From Bacillota bacterium (lineage in GTDB: Bacteria > Bacillota > Clostridia > Lachnospirales > Lachnospiraceae): 64,000 nucleotides of DNA. Shown here piece after piece: positions 33,008-41,894 of this stretch. Location of the stretch: positions 18,674-82,673 of the forward strand of contig JAEYJO010000075.1 in NCBI GenBank assembly GCA_023408815.1, read 5' to 3'. The translations under genes and the position numbers were made by a program. Positions within the stretch are counted from its first letter, which is position 1. The number at the start of each line of letters is the position of its first letter. Below the pieces are notes generated by a model that was not told the origin of the DNA, made no database searches, and worked only from the letters and a program-made list of their open reading frames with translations.

Positions 33008-34576
33008 ATGACACAGACGTTTCATAACCCTATATTAAGCGGCTTTTATCCCGACCCTTCCATTTGCAGGGTAGAGGAAGACTATTATCTGGTAACGTCA
33101 TCCTTTGCTTATTTTCCGGGGCTTCCCGTTTTTCACAGCAGGGACTTGGTGCATTGGGAACAGATAGGGCACGCCATTCATTCACCGAATCAGTTGGATT
33201 ATAAAAACTGTGAAATGTCACTGGGCCTTTGGGCACCCACTATTCGATACCACGAAGGACTTTTCTATATTATCAACACCTTCGTTTCCGGCGGCAGAGA
33301 AGTATACAGGGATAATTTCATCATTACAGCGAAGGCTCCCGGCGGTCCCTGGAGCGATCCGGTATTTATTGAGGGGGCAGACGGTATCGACCCCAGTCTC
33401 TTTTTCGACGATGACAACACGCTCTGGTATACGGGCAATTATATAAGCGATGAGAAACTTTACGAGGGACATCACGGAATTTACTTGCAGCAGCTGGATC
33501 CTGATACCTTTCAGTTTATCGGGGAAAGAACCTTTATTTGGGACGGGAGCATCTCAAGAAGTAAGTGGATAGAAGCTCCTCACTTATATAAGATAGACGG
33601 CATATATTATTTAATCGTAGCGGAGGGCGGTACTTTTTCCAATCATAGCGTAATGATGGCGCGGGCACGCAGCATTCGGGGAGAATACGAGGTCTGTCCG
33701 AGAAATCCCATTGTTACCCACAGGCATCGTCCGCTTCTGTCCGATATTTCTGTAACGGGCCATGCCGATATTGTAAAGACCCAAAACGGGGAGTGGTGGA
33801 TGGTCTTACTGGCAGTGCGTCCATATGAAGGCTTCCATTATAATACGGGCAGGGAGACATTTCTCATTCCGATCGTGTGGGCAGAGGACGGATGGCCGCT
33901 AGTGGATAACCATAACGGATTGGTAAACAGCAGCGAACGCCTGCCTGACCTCGCACAGTTCCCTGTGCCCCTTTCCGATCCAAGTGATAATTTCGAGTCG
34001 GATACCTTGGCAATGATGTGGAATATGATCCATCAGCCTGAGCTGAATTACTATTCCCTGACGGATAGGCCGGGATATCTTAGGTTATATCTATCTCCGG
34101 AAGAGATGGAAGAAATCACCTCTCCGGCACTGATTGCAAGAAGACAGCAGGATGCAATCTGTGCCATAAAAACAGTCCTTGAATTCATACCGGAGAAGGA
34201 AGGAGAAGAAGCAGGGATTGTAGCTTTTCAGGATAATAGATTTAACTATATATTTACAAAAACGAAGAAAGGCGGCGGTGCTATTCTCCGGCTGTCCAAG
34301 ACAGAATGCGGAAAGCGTACTGTAATAAAAGAGATTCCCCTTTGCTCGGAGGAAAGGCTTTATTTATCAATACAATGCAATCAAGTATCCTATGCTTTTT
34401 ATTATGGATTTGAGGAGCACCAAAACCTGCTGTTTGAGGATGGACTTTCCGCTTCTCTTTTAAGCTCTACGGTGAACGAAGGCTTTACAGGAGCATATTT
34501 AGGCATGTATGCCAGCTCCAACAAACAGCTATCGAATAATTTCGTAGATTTTGATTGGTTTCATTATTACAAATAA
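33008..34576 (+). CDS. Beta-xylosidase / arabinofuranosidase, GH43
   Basis: This 522-residue intracellular enzyme has the five-bladed propeller of GH43 (about 1-310) and a C-terminal beta-sandwich (about 325-520). The catalytic residues are the base Asp16 (YPDPS), the pKa-modulating Asp128 (IDPS) and the acid Glu189 (WIEAPHLYK), which agrees with the Selenomonas XynB type. It releases xylose from xylo-oligosaccharides and often also arabinose. AAGGAGG precedes the ATG. It is divergent from the importer operon. A second xylosidase of an unrelated family (GH120) is encoded nearby, suggesting different product ranges. Confidence 0.95.
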   Translation: MTQTFHNPILSGFYPDPSICRVEEDYYLVTSSFAYFPGLPVFHSRDLVHWEQIGHAIHSPNQLDYKNCEMSLGLWAPTIRYHEGLFYIINTFVSGGREVYRDNFIITAKAPGGPWSDPVFIEGADGIDPSLFFDDDNTLWYTGNYISDEKLYEGHHGIYLQQLDPDTFQFIGERTFIWDGSISRSKWIEAPHLYKIDGIYYLIVAEGGTFSNHSVMMARARSIRGEYEVCPRNPIVTHRHRPLLSDISVTGHADIVKTQNGEWWMVLLAVRPYEGFHYNTGRETFLIPIVWAEDGWPLVDNHNGLVNSSERLPDLAQFPVPLSDPSDNFESDTLAMMWNMIHQPELNYYSLTDRPGYLRLYLSPEEMEEITSPALIARRQQDAICAIKTVLEFIPEKEGEEAGIVAFQDNRFNYIFTKTKKGGGAILRLSKTECGKRTVIKEIPLCSEERLYLSIQCNQVSYAFYYGFEEHQNLLFEDGLSASLLSSTVNEGFTGAYLGMYASSNKQLSNNFVDFDWFHYYK

Positions 34577-34588
34577 TCTTTATAATAA

Positions 34589-34620
34589 AAGCGGCACCCT
34601 GAAGCCTCAGAGTACCGCTT
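34589..34620. terminator. Bidirectional terminator between GH43 and dehydrogenase genes
   Basis: Fourteen-base arms enclose a four-base loop (34603-34606). In the minus-strand RNA the two imperfect positions become G-U pairs, and the stem is followed by TTTTATTAT. In the plus strand it is followed by TTATTTTTATT. Confidence 0.75.
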
Positions 34621-34624
34621 ATTT

Positions 34625-35671
34625 TTATTGTACTTTTATTATGCCTTTTACAATATCCGCTTTGTTTTCCACACAGGAAGTCAACGCATTCTGAATATCG
34701 TCTAAAAGGAAGGTATGTGTCACGATATCTTTAATACTGATTCTTCCTTTCGCAACTGCTTCGATTGCCATAGGATAAATGTTACGGTAACGGAATACAG
34801 ATTTAAAGGTCAGTTCCTTATCCAGTACCGTTCCGACGGGCAATGTCATTTCGCCGTTTGCACTATATCCCACCAGTACGATAGCAGAGCCTTTCTTTGC
34901 GGATTTTATCAGCTGACCGGCGGTGATTTGCGAGCCTGCTGTTTCAATTCCGATATCTTGACCTTTTCCGTCCGTGAGGCGCAGGATTTCTTCCACTGTG
35001 TTCTGGCTCGAACCGTCGATTACCGCATCTGCCCCTAATTCCAGCGCTTTATCCAGTCTTTTCTTAACCACATCGACGACGATGACCTTAGAAACACCCT
35101 TTGCTTTCAGTGCGAGCAGGCTTACCAATCCGATACATCCCGCTCCGGTGACTACCGCCGTCTTGCCCAGCCCGGCATCCGCTTGGTTGGCGGCATGGAG
35201 TCCTACTGCCAAAGGCTCTATCAACGCTCCCTCCATAGTTGTCACGTTCTCGGGAAGCTTGAAACAAAGATTGGCTTCATGCGCTACATATTCCTGAAAT
35301 ACTCCATCTACCGGAGGCGTAGCAAAAAATACCACATCATCGCATAAATTATATTTACCCGATTTACATGCTTCGCAATGTCCGCATGTCTTTCCCGGCT
35401 CCAGGGCAACCCGGTCTCCTGTCTTGAGATGCTTTACCTTTTCTCCTGTCTTCACCACCGTACCCGCTGCCTCATGGCCTAGAATAAACGGCGGTTTCAC
35501 AATAAAATCGCCTATTCTTCCCGATTCATAATAATGCAGATCGGAACCGCAGATACCTACATATTCCACTTCGACCAGTACTTCATCCTCCTTCGGAGAA
35601 GGAATCTCCTTTACTTGTATCTCTACTTTTCTTATGTCAGTCATTACGGCCGCTTTCATTGTAGTATTCAT
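34625..35671 (-). CDS. Zinc-dependent polyol (xylitol/sorbitol-type) dehydrogenase
   Basis: This 348-residue medium-chain dehydrogenase has Cys41 (CGSDLHYY), the GHE motif at 65-67 for catalytic zinc, structural cysteines 96, 99, 102 and 110, and a Rossmann loop TGAGCIG. The motif HYYESGRIGDF is typical of polyol dehydrogenases acting on xylitol, sorbitol or arabinitol. AAGGAG precedes the first ATG. In a xylan locus the interconversion of xylitol and xylulose is the plausible reaction. It is related to the dehydrogenase at 17-1039 but clearly distinct. Confidence 0.88.
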   Translation of the reverse strand: MNTTMKAAVMTDIRKVEIQVKEIPSPKEDEVLVEVEYVGICGSDLHYYESGRIGDFIVKPPFILGHEAAGTVVKTGEKVKHLKTGDRVALEPGKTCGHCEACKSGKYNLCDDVVFFATPPVDGVFQEYVAHEANLCFKLPENVTTMEGALIEPLAVGLHAANQADAGLGKTAVVTGAGCIGLVSLLALKAKGVSKVIVVDVVKKRLDKALELGADAVIDGSSQNTVEEILRLTDGKGQDIGIETAGSQITAGQLIKSAKKGSAIVLVGYSANGEMTLPVGTVLDKELTFKSVFRYRNIYPMAIEAVAKGRISIKDIVTHTFLLDDIQNALTSCVENKADIVKGIIKVQ

Positions 35672-35704
35672 TTTTTTCTCCTTATCTTTTCAGTCACCAT
35701 CTCT

Positions 35705-36634
35705 TTATGGTGCATTTACTATTTTTTCTTTTAATGCCTCCACCTCCGCCTTCTCCACGAGAAAGTGTTCTTCCCCATTTACCGATATAGCGGCGTATTC
35801 AGAATCGTAATCCTGATATTCTACAGTTACATCAGAAGCTCCCTGCACATTCCTGACAAAACGCAAAGCAAGCAGGGCCTCTTTATCAAAACTGCCTCTT
35901 TTATCTTCTTGTATTTCTTTTTTGAGCAGTATGCTGAGCAGCTCCGTATAGTGAGAGCGGTATTTTTCATCCTTCATATTCCACTCATATGTTTCTTCAT
36001 CCATATCGATGATTACCTTTTCTATTGTATCGATATTGATAGCAGCACTGATTTTCAGGATTAAATCAAAGGTATCGACATATAAAATTTCATCCATGTC
36101 TTCTTTTTTGATTTTGTAAATTATTTCAGGATTTTTTTCATAAGCAGCATAGTAGATATTTTCCTCCTCTCCGCCATATAGCAGGAGAGTGGCCGTGCTG
36201 TCAGCCTCTATCCGGTAGGAATTGTCGTCCCCTTCGTCTCCGCTGCAATATTCCAGCATGACCTTAGTCCCGGATTCCTTCATCTCTTCCTTTATATTTG
36301 CCGGATACTCGCCAGTTTCCTCCAAATCCATCTCCTCCATCGCATGGAACAGAGCAAGCATTTCTTCCGTATCGACGATTGCTGCTTTTCTATAGGGTAC
36401 GAATATTTTCCAATACTCGTAAGAGCTCTCATATTCTTCCGGCTCATACGCAATATCTAAGACAGCTTCTCCATCTCTTATGACAGATAGCCTGCGAATG
36501 CCTTCTGCAATATATTTCGGAGATTCCTGCGGGGTTACCGCTTCTCTATTCACCCGCCCTCCGGTGCAGCCCGTCATAACGGAAGCTGTGATAAAAATGA
36601 ATATTGTTATACTGGCCAGAGTCTTTATTCTCAT
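35705..36634 (-). CDS. Lipoprotein of unknown function
   Basis: I do not recognise this 309-residue protein. It begins with a signal peptide and lipobox MTGC (lipidated Cys23), so it is anchored outside the membrane. The mature part is acidic and rich in Glu and Asp and lacks known motifs. The start at 36634 is set by AGGAGG five bases upstream and by the signal peptide; a longer open frame to 36853 runs through hairpins and is not coding. It lies between a polyol dehydrogenase gene and a two-component operon on the same strand. Confidence 0.75.
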   Translation of the reverse strand: MRIKTLASITIFIFITASVMTGCTGGRVNREAVTPQESPKYIAEGIRRLSVIRDGEAVLDIAYEPEEYESSYEYWKIFVPYRKAAIVDTEEMLALFHAMEEMDLEETGEYPANIKEEMKESGTKVMLEYCSGDEGDDNSYRIEADSTATLLLYGGEEENIYYAAYEKNPEIIYKIKKEDMDEILYVDTFDLILKISAAINIDTIEKVIIDMDEETYEWNMKDEKYRSHYTELLSILLKKEIQEDKRGSFDKEALLALRFVRNVQGASDVTVEYQDYDSEYAAISVNGEEHFLVEKAEVEALKEKIVNAP

Positions 36635-36916
36635 TACCGCCTCCTCATCCGTCGTTAATCTTTTAGGATGTACTTTCCTATAAAAGAACAAAAGTGTGCT
36701 TCGCACACTCCCGCGGCCCAATACTCCAATCGCACAGCTTTTGTTCCGCGCGCGTAGCTGCGCATTGTACCCGAAGGGCTTTTTATGTAATAGGAGCATT
36801 TTCCTATTACGTAAAAAAGAGCCGCTTTGCCCGAGAATGCTTATCGATAGCAATTCTCTTATCTGAAATTATAGCATTCGGGCAAAACGGCTCCTATGTA
36901 ATAAAATGTCTTTATT
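36635..36916. repeat. Hairpin-rich intergenic region
   Basis: No gene is seen. It contains AGTGTGC-TTC-GCACACT (around 36692-36708), a 15-base-arm inverted repeat at 36781-36816 with one mismatch, and a large stem at 36819-36893. The last ends in TTTTTT on the minus strand and serves as the response-regulator terminator. The density of inverted repeats suggests a small repeat element rather than only a terminator. Confidence 0.55.
36819..36893 (-). terminator. Long-stem terminator of the two-component operon
   Basis: Arms of about 21 bases (GAGCCGCTTTGCCCGA... and ...TCGGGCAAAACGGCTC) pair with one mismatch and a two-base bulge. On the minus strand the stem is followed by TTTTTTACG. It ends the transcript of the response-regulator gene at 36917. 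Confidence 0.7.
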
Positions 36917-38491
36917 CTATAAATTACTATCCACTTTACGGGCACGCTCTCTGTACTGCAAGGGAGACATTCCTGTTTGTTTCTTGAAAGCGAGGGAAAA
37001 ATAATTGGTATCCCTATAGCCTACATCCTGCGCTATCTTTCCAATCTTCATATTCGTAGTAGCCAATATATATTTCGCTTTTTCAATACGTTTGCGTACG
37101 ATATATTCATTGCAGCCTTCATTGGCGACCCTTTTAAACAGCCGGGAAAAATAATTCGGACTTAGATAAAAATATTCACTGATTCCGGCTACTGAAACAT
37201 CCTCAGTTAAATGTTCATTGATATACCTCTTTACCTGAACGATTAATTCATGAGCGTCATTTTCTTCCACCTTCAAAAGATTTTCCAAAAAAGCCTTTGT
37301 AATTTCATAATTTTCATTCCGGTTTGCGCTCAGCAGAGTAGCTAACAGAGCGTTTAATTTACTGTCTGCATTTTCTCCCGATTCCATTACATAGTTAAAG
37401 TAAACCGAAGACGCTATTTCAAAACAGCACCTTCTCACATACTGGTCCGTAATATTATAGGAATTGGTAGCGGCGCAGAAGGAATCGAATATTCTAAGTA
37501 CCTTCTCTGTATTCCCGATATTAGCGTTTAAGCTGTTCTTAAGCTCCGCATAGACTTCGCGGAACATATCTAGTTGTCCCTTTTTTCCCTTGTATTCTAT
37601 CAGCGTTTTGTATTCGTCTTTTTCTTCATTCCACAAATAAGTCGCATCATTATAAGAAATCGCCGCGTTCCCGAAGCCTTCTACTACGCTTCCCATAACC
37701 ACACGGATACGGACATTTGCCTCTTCCTGAATCAGCTTGGTAAAGGTATCCACACAGTTTTCCAGATCGTCGCTTTTCTCTCCTTCGAATAGCACAAGCA
37801 GTATCCTGCCGCTGGTGTCTTCGAAAGTAATTCCCCTCTTACCGGCATCCAAATATCCAATTAGTAGGTTTTTAATGGTGAGCAGAGATAGAGACTCGCT
37901 TTCCCCTTGACGTATGCCCGCCGAATGCACGGAGGGTATCAATATGGCGATGCGCATCCTGATATCATGAGCATAATGATATTTATTGCATATTTCTTCT
38001 GCAATTTCTTTTGTATCCTTGTTCAGAATAAGTTCCCTCATCCAGGTTTCCAGACACATTTGTTCGGACAACCCGGAAATCCTATTTTCATGAAACCTTT
38101 CTTCCTCTTTTTCTCTTCTGCTCTTCACCGCTTGAATCTGCTTCTTGATGGAGTCGATGAGAACTTCTTCATCCACCGGTTTAAGCAGGAAGTCCTGCAC
38201 CCGCATCCGCAGACACTCTCTGGCGTAGTCGAATTCATCATATCCAGTCAATACGATAATCCGAATGTCCTCTTTTAATGCTCTCACTTCGCTTATCAGC
38301 TCGATTCCCGTCATCTCTGTCATGCGGATATCCGTAATCATAACATCGATACGTTCCTGTTTCAGCACCTCCAATGCTTCCTTCCCTGAAGCTGCTGTGA
38401 ATACTTCCTTAACTCCCAATGCATTCCAGGGAATTGCTGCCCGGATGCCCATTCTAATCATTTTTTCATCGTCCACTATCAATGCTTTCAT
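36917..38491 (-). CDS. Two-component response regulator, YesN/AraC type
   Basis: This 524-residue cytoplasmic regulator has a receiver domain with Asp7/Asp8, phospho-acceptor Asp54 (ITDIRM) and Lys104 (LLKP), and an AraC double helix-turn-helix at about 415-515 (VAGISEYFYLSPNYFSRLFK). It follows its kinase gene after 21 bases. The ribosome site (AAAGGG) is weak and distant. It is expected to activate the adjacent xylan genes. Confidence 0.93.
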   Translation of the reverse strand: MKALIVDDEKMIRMGIRAAIPWNALGVKEVFTAASGKEALEVLKQERIDVMITDIRMTEMTGIELISEVRALKEDIRIIVLTGYDEFDYARECLRMRVQDFLLKPVDEEVLIDSIKKQIQAVKSRREKEEERFHENRISGLSEQMCLETWMRELILNKDTKEIAEEICNKYHYAHDIRMRIAILIPSVHSAGIRQGESESLSLLTIKNLLIGYLDAGKRGITFEDTSGRILLVLFEGEKSDDLENCVDTFTKLIQEEANVRIRVVMGSVVEGFGNAAISYNDATYLWNEEKDEYKTLIEYKGKKGQLDMFREVYAELKNSLNANIGNTEKVLRIFDSFCAATNSYNITDQYVRRCCFEIASSVYFNYVMESGENADSKLNALLATLLSANRNENYEITKAFLENLLKVEENDAHELIVQVKRYINEHLTEDVSVAGISEYFYLSPNYFSRLFKRVANEGCNEYIVRKRIEKAKYILATTNMKIGKIAQDVGYRDTNYFSLAFKKQTGMSPLQYRERARKVDSNL

Positions 38492-38512
38492 AATTTGGCA
38501 AAGCCCTTTCCT

Positions 38513-40333
38513 TTATTCCGTCGAAGGCAGCGAAGCAAAGTCAGGTAAATCTGACTTTGGCGACTGCCCGCGGGCCATTTGACTCTGGTGTGTGTTAGGA
38601 ATCAAGATCTTTACAGTAATGCCTCCCTTATCGTTTCTCATATAGGTCAAGCCATATTCCTCGCCGCAAAACAGTTGTATTCTGCGGTTTACGCTTCTCA
38701 CTCCGTAGCCGAACTGCTCATCGAATACTTTTATCATGCCGTTTATCTCTTCCACTCTCTCCATCGACATTCCGGCACCGTCATCCTCCACCAGAATTTC
38801 GATATCGGCAGACACGCTGCGAACCCTTATCACGATATGTCCCTCGCGGCCCTCCATTGATTTAATACCATGATAAATAGCATTTTCTACCAGCGGCTGC
38901 AATGTCAGCTTGGGGATTACCGCCTTCTCCAATCCCGGCTCTTCTACTATCTCATAATTTAGAATCTCTCCATATCTCATTCGCTGGATGAACAAATAGT
39001 TTTTTACGTAATCCAACTCCTGCTGAAGCGTAATAATATCTTTTCCTTTGCTTAAGCATATGCGGTAATAGGTGGCAAGGGCCTTTACCATATTGGATAT
39101 GTCCTGATTTCCGCTTACAACAGCCTGCCAGTGGATACAGTCCAGCGTATTATATAAAAAATGAGGTTGTATTTGAGAATGAAGAGCATCCAGACGAATT
39201 TGGTTCATTTGCTGTTCTTCTTCTTTTATCTGCTCCATCAGCTTTACGATCTGCTCCATCATGCTGTTAAAGCCTTTTTCTACCACCTTCATATCCGGAT
39301 CATCTTCCTTGACGGAAACTCGTGTTTCCAGTTCGCCCTCCGATACCTTCCCCATGGCAATCACTATATTTCCCCATGGCGCATAGGCTTTTTCCACCAT
39401 CTGCCTCGCCAACCGGATAAACAGAACGAGCAGACCCAGAAGCAGTATAAGCAGCATTAATACGGTCCACACGCTGTCCTTTGCCAAGTCCCACCAGCCG
39501 ATATGGGTCACATAATAAAAATCCCATCCGGAAAGCTTCTCATAAATGATAATTCCCGTATTGCCCGATATTTTCCCCTGCTTAATATTAGGAAAATCCA
39601 ATCCCTCAAACTTCTTTCCATTCTCCTTTTCGTCCGCCGATACGATAATGCTTCCATCTTTATGGACAAAATAAGTATCTACTGCAAATTCTCCGTCAGT
39701 ATTTTTATCGGACATGAGCTGGAGCAGATTGGAGTCGCTTACGTTAATGCACAGGGTTCCTAATCTATCCCCGATTACAGAGTTCGAATAAAGCGGATAA
39801 TAAATACTTAACGAGTATTCTTCCTTCGTGCTGTAGGTCTTGGAGTAGACCATTCTCATTACATTGTTGCGCATATTAATACTGTTATTGTAATCTTCTT
39901 TTATTTGCTTCTTATAATCGGGTAGCCAGTTAGGAATTGAATTCCCTTTTATTAAAAACCCATTATTCTCTCCTTTTACAATGGATATAAAATTAACGTT
40001 TCTGTTCATGTTGCATATATTGTCCAGAACACTGTAGGCATTTTCTACAGCTTCCTGCTGATTGCTTTCTTCCTTCAAGTACTTCTGTATATGGTCGTTT
40101 AAGTTAATGGACCATATTAAATCATAATAATACATGAAATTATCTTCTGTATTGGCTGCCATGGCATCAACTTCTTTCATTGCCATCTGCGCCGACTTAT
40201 TGATTAACGATACCATCGTGGAAACTCCGGACACCAATATAAGCAGCATCGTGGATATGATTAAAGCCCTCGTTATGAATAGCACTATCTTTTTATCAAA
40301 GGTCATTTTCGCGTTTCTTTCTTCTTTTCTCAT
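38513..40333 (-). CDS. Sensor histidine kinase, YesM type
   Basis: This membrane kinase of about 606 residues has an N-terminal membrane helix, an extracellular sensor domain of about 230 residues, a second helix, a HAMP linker, the His-box IQPHFLYNTLD and an ATPase domain with NAIYHG and DDGAGM. I choose the ATG at 40331-40333 because CGGAG lies seven bases upstream; in-frame starts at 40357 and 40339 have no properly spaced site. A strong promoter is at 40370-40398. The ligand is probably xylose or a xylo-oligosaccharide, inferred from context. Confidence 0.92.
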   Translation of the reverse strand: MRKEERNAKMTFDKKIVLFITRALIISTMLLILVSGVSTMVSLINKSAQMAMKEVDAMAANTEDNFMYYYDLIWSINLNDHIQKYLKEESNQQEAVENAYSVLDNICNMNRNVNFISIVKGENNGFLIKGNSIPNWLPDYKKQIKEDYNNSINMRNNVMRMVYSKTYSTKEEYSLSIYYPLYSNSVIGDRLGTLCINVSDSNLLQLMSDKNTDGEFAVDTYFVHKDGSIIVSADEKENGKKFEGLDFPNIKQGKISGNTGIIIYEKLSGWDFYYVTHIGWWDLAKDSVWTVLMLLILLLGLLVLFIRLARQMVEKAYAPWGNIVIAMGKVSEGELETRVSVKEDDPDMKVVEKGFNSMMEQIVKLMEQIKEEEQQMNQIRLDALHSQIQPHFLYNTLDCIHWQAVVSGNQDISNMVKALATYYRICLSKGKDIITLQQELDYVKNYLFIQRMRYGEILNYEIVEEPGLEKAVIPKLTLQPLVENAIYHGIKSMEGREGHIVIRVRSVSADIEILVEDDGAGMSMERVEEINGMIKVFDEQFGYGVRSVNRRIQLFCGEEYGLTYMRNDKGGITVKILIPNTHQSQMARGQSPKSDLPDFASLPSTE

Positions 40334-40369
40334 AGGCATCTCCGATTGGAATAACATTCATTTATCCCT

Positions 40370-40398
40370 ATCATATAATTTCATCCTATAATTGTCCA
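40370..40398 (-). promoter_or_regulatory. Promoter of the xylan two-component operon
   Basis: On the minus strand TGGACA (40393-40398) and TATGAT (40370-40375) are separated by exactly 17 bases. The dyad TGTCC-N5-GGACA overlaps the -35 box. Confidence 0.65.
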
Positions 40399-40557
40399 TA
40401 GCGGACATTTTAATACACATCAGCCTTTTTCGGTCCATTTGAAACAAAATGTCACATTTTTTCAAAAAACGGTAACAAATTTAGCAGAAAACCTTTCCGT
40501 TACTTTATATAATATTTTATAAAATCATGCAGAAATTTGCAGAAAGGTGTTATGATT

Positions 40558-41772
40558 ATGAATGATGTAAAAATTGAAGATATACAAGTCATTGTGACTG
40601 CTCCAAACAATATCAATCTGGTGGCGGTAAAGGTGGTGACCAATCAGCCGGGACTTTGCGGATATGGATGCGCAACCTTCACATGGCGCTATAAGGCTGT
40701 GGTAACAGCTATTGAGGAATATCTGGCGCCGATGCTGAGAAATAAATCGGTTCACAACATAGAGGACATATGGCAGACGATGATGGGCAGCTCCTATTGG
40801 AGAAACGGTCCCGTTCTGAACAATGCCATATCCGGCATCGATGAGGCCCTGTGGGATATTAAGGGAAAGCTGGCAGGGATGCCTCTCTATGCCCTCCTCG
40901 GCGGCAAAACAAGAACTGGAGTAGCTCTGTACCGCCATGCGGACGGCAACTGCCTGGAGGAAGTAGAAGAGTGTATCCGGCAACATATCCAGGACGGATA
41001 TCGCTACATACGCTGCCATATGGGATTGTATGGCGGGAATGCCGGACAGGTGGCCCAATGGATGTGCAAACCGGACAACGCTCCTGACGGCGCCTATTAT
41101 CATCCGGGGCAATACACTCGTTCGGTACTTTCTTTATTTGAAAAAATACGCATCGATTTCGGAGAAGACCTGGAGCTGATGCACGATGTACATGAAAGGC
41201 TTACTCTGGCAGAAAGCATGCGGCTGGCAAAGGATCTTGAACCGTATCATCTGTTCTTTTTGGAGGATGCTCTTTCGCCGGAGCAGTCGGACAGCTTTAG
41301 AATATTGAGGGAACATACGGTAACCCCTCTTGCCATGGGAGAGCTTTTTACGGCGCCGAATGACTGGAAGGCTCTTGTCCAGAATCATTGGATTGACTTT
41401 ATAAGAGTACATTTAAGCGATATCGGGGGTATTACTCCGGCAATAAAGCTGGCCCATTTCTGTGAAGCCTATCAGGTGAAAACAGCGTGGCACGGTCCTA
41501 ACGACATGTCCCCCATAGGCGCCGCTGCAGGCATGCATATCGATACTGCAGTCACTAATTTCGGAATACAGGAATATGCCGGATTTTCTGAAAAAGAGCA
41601 AGAAGTCTTTCCGGGCTGCCCAGAGATAAAAAGAGGCTATGCCTATGTGAGCGAAACGCCGGGGATCGGTGTGGAAATAGATGAGAAAGCTGCGGCTAAA
41701 TATCCGCCGGTTTCTATGGATTTCAATTGGCTCTACAGCCGCCTGCCGGACGGAACGGCGGTCAGACCGTAA
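40558..41772 (+). CDS. Mannonate-dehydratase-type enolase-superfamily enzyme (RspA/ManD family)
   Basis: This 404-residue cytoplasmic enzyme has magnesium ligands at Asp210, Glu236 and Glu262 and His212 next to the first, exactly the numbering of characterised ManD proteins, plus WHGPNDMSPIG further on. It dehydrates a hexonate such as D-mannonate to 2-keto-3-deoxygluconate; low-activity RspA-like members also exist. The ATG at 40558 fits the AAAGGTG site; a TTG and another ATG just upstream fit less well. It is followed by a two-component pair and an importer with GH1 glucosidase. No kinase or aldolase for the product is encoded nearby, so the true role may differ. Confidence 0.85.
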   Translation: MNDVKIEDIQVIVTAPNNINLVAVKVVTNQPGLCGYGCATFTWRYKAVVTAIEEYLAPMLRNKSVHNIEDIWQTMMGSSYWRNGPVLNNAISGIDEALWDIKGKLAGMPLYALLGGKTRTGVALYRHADGNCLEEVEECIRQHIQDGYRYIRCHMGLYGGNAGQVAQWMCKPDNAPDGAYYHPGQYTRSVLSLFEKIRIDFGEDLELMHDVHERLTLAESMRLAKDLEPYHLFFLEDALSPEQSDSFRILREHTVTPLAMGELFTAPNDWKALVQNHWIDFIRVHLSDIGGITPAIKLAHFCEAYQVKTAWHGPNDMSPIGAAAGMHIDTAVTNFGIQEYAGFSEKEQEVFPGCPEIKRGYAYVSETPGIGVEIDEKAAAKYPPVSMDFNWLYSRLPDGTAVRP

Positions 41773-41894
41773 AAGTTTCCGGTAATTACCATATAAATAG
41801 CGTATATTCAAGGGGATGACTATGTTACGATAAGACATAGTCATTTTGCTGCTACTGTTCACAGCCAAATTCGGCTTTAAAATGGAGGTTCGAT

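Noticed and set aside
36694..36987. 97-codon plus-strand frame in the hairpin-rich region
   Set aside because: It runs through several perfect inverted repeats and the end of the response-regulator gene. It is structural DNA rather than a gene.
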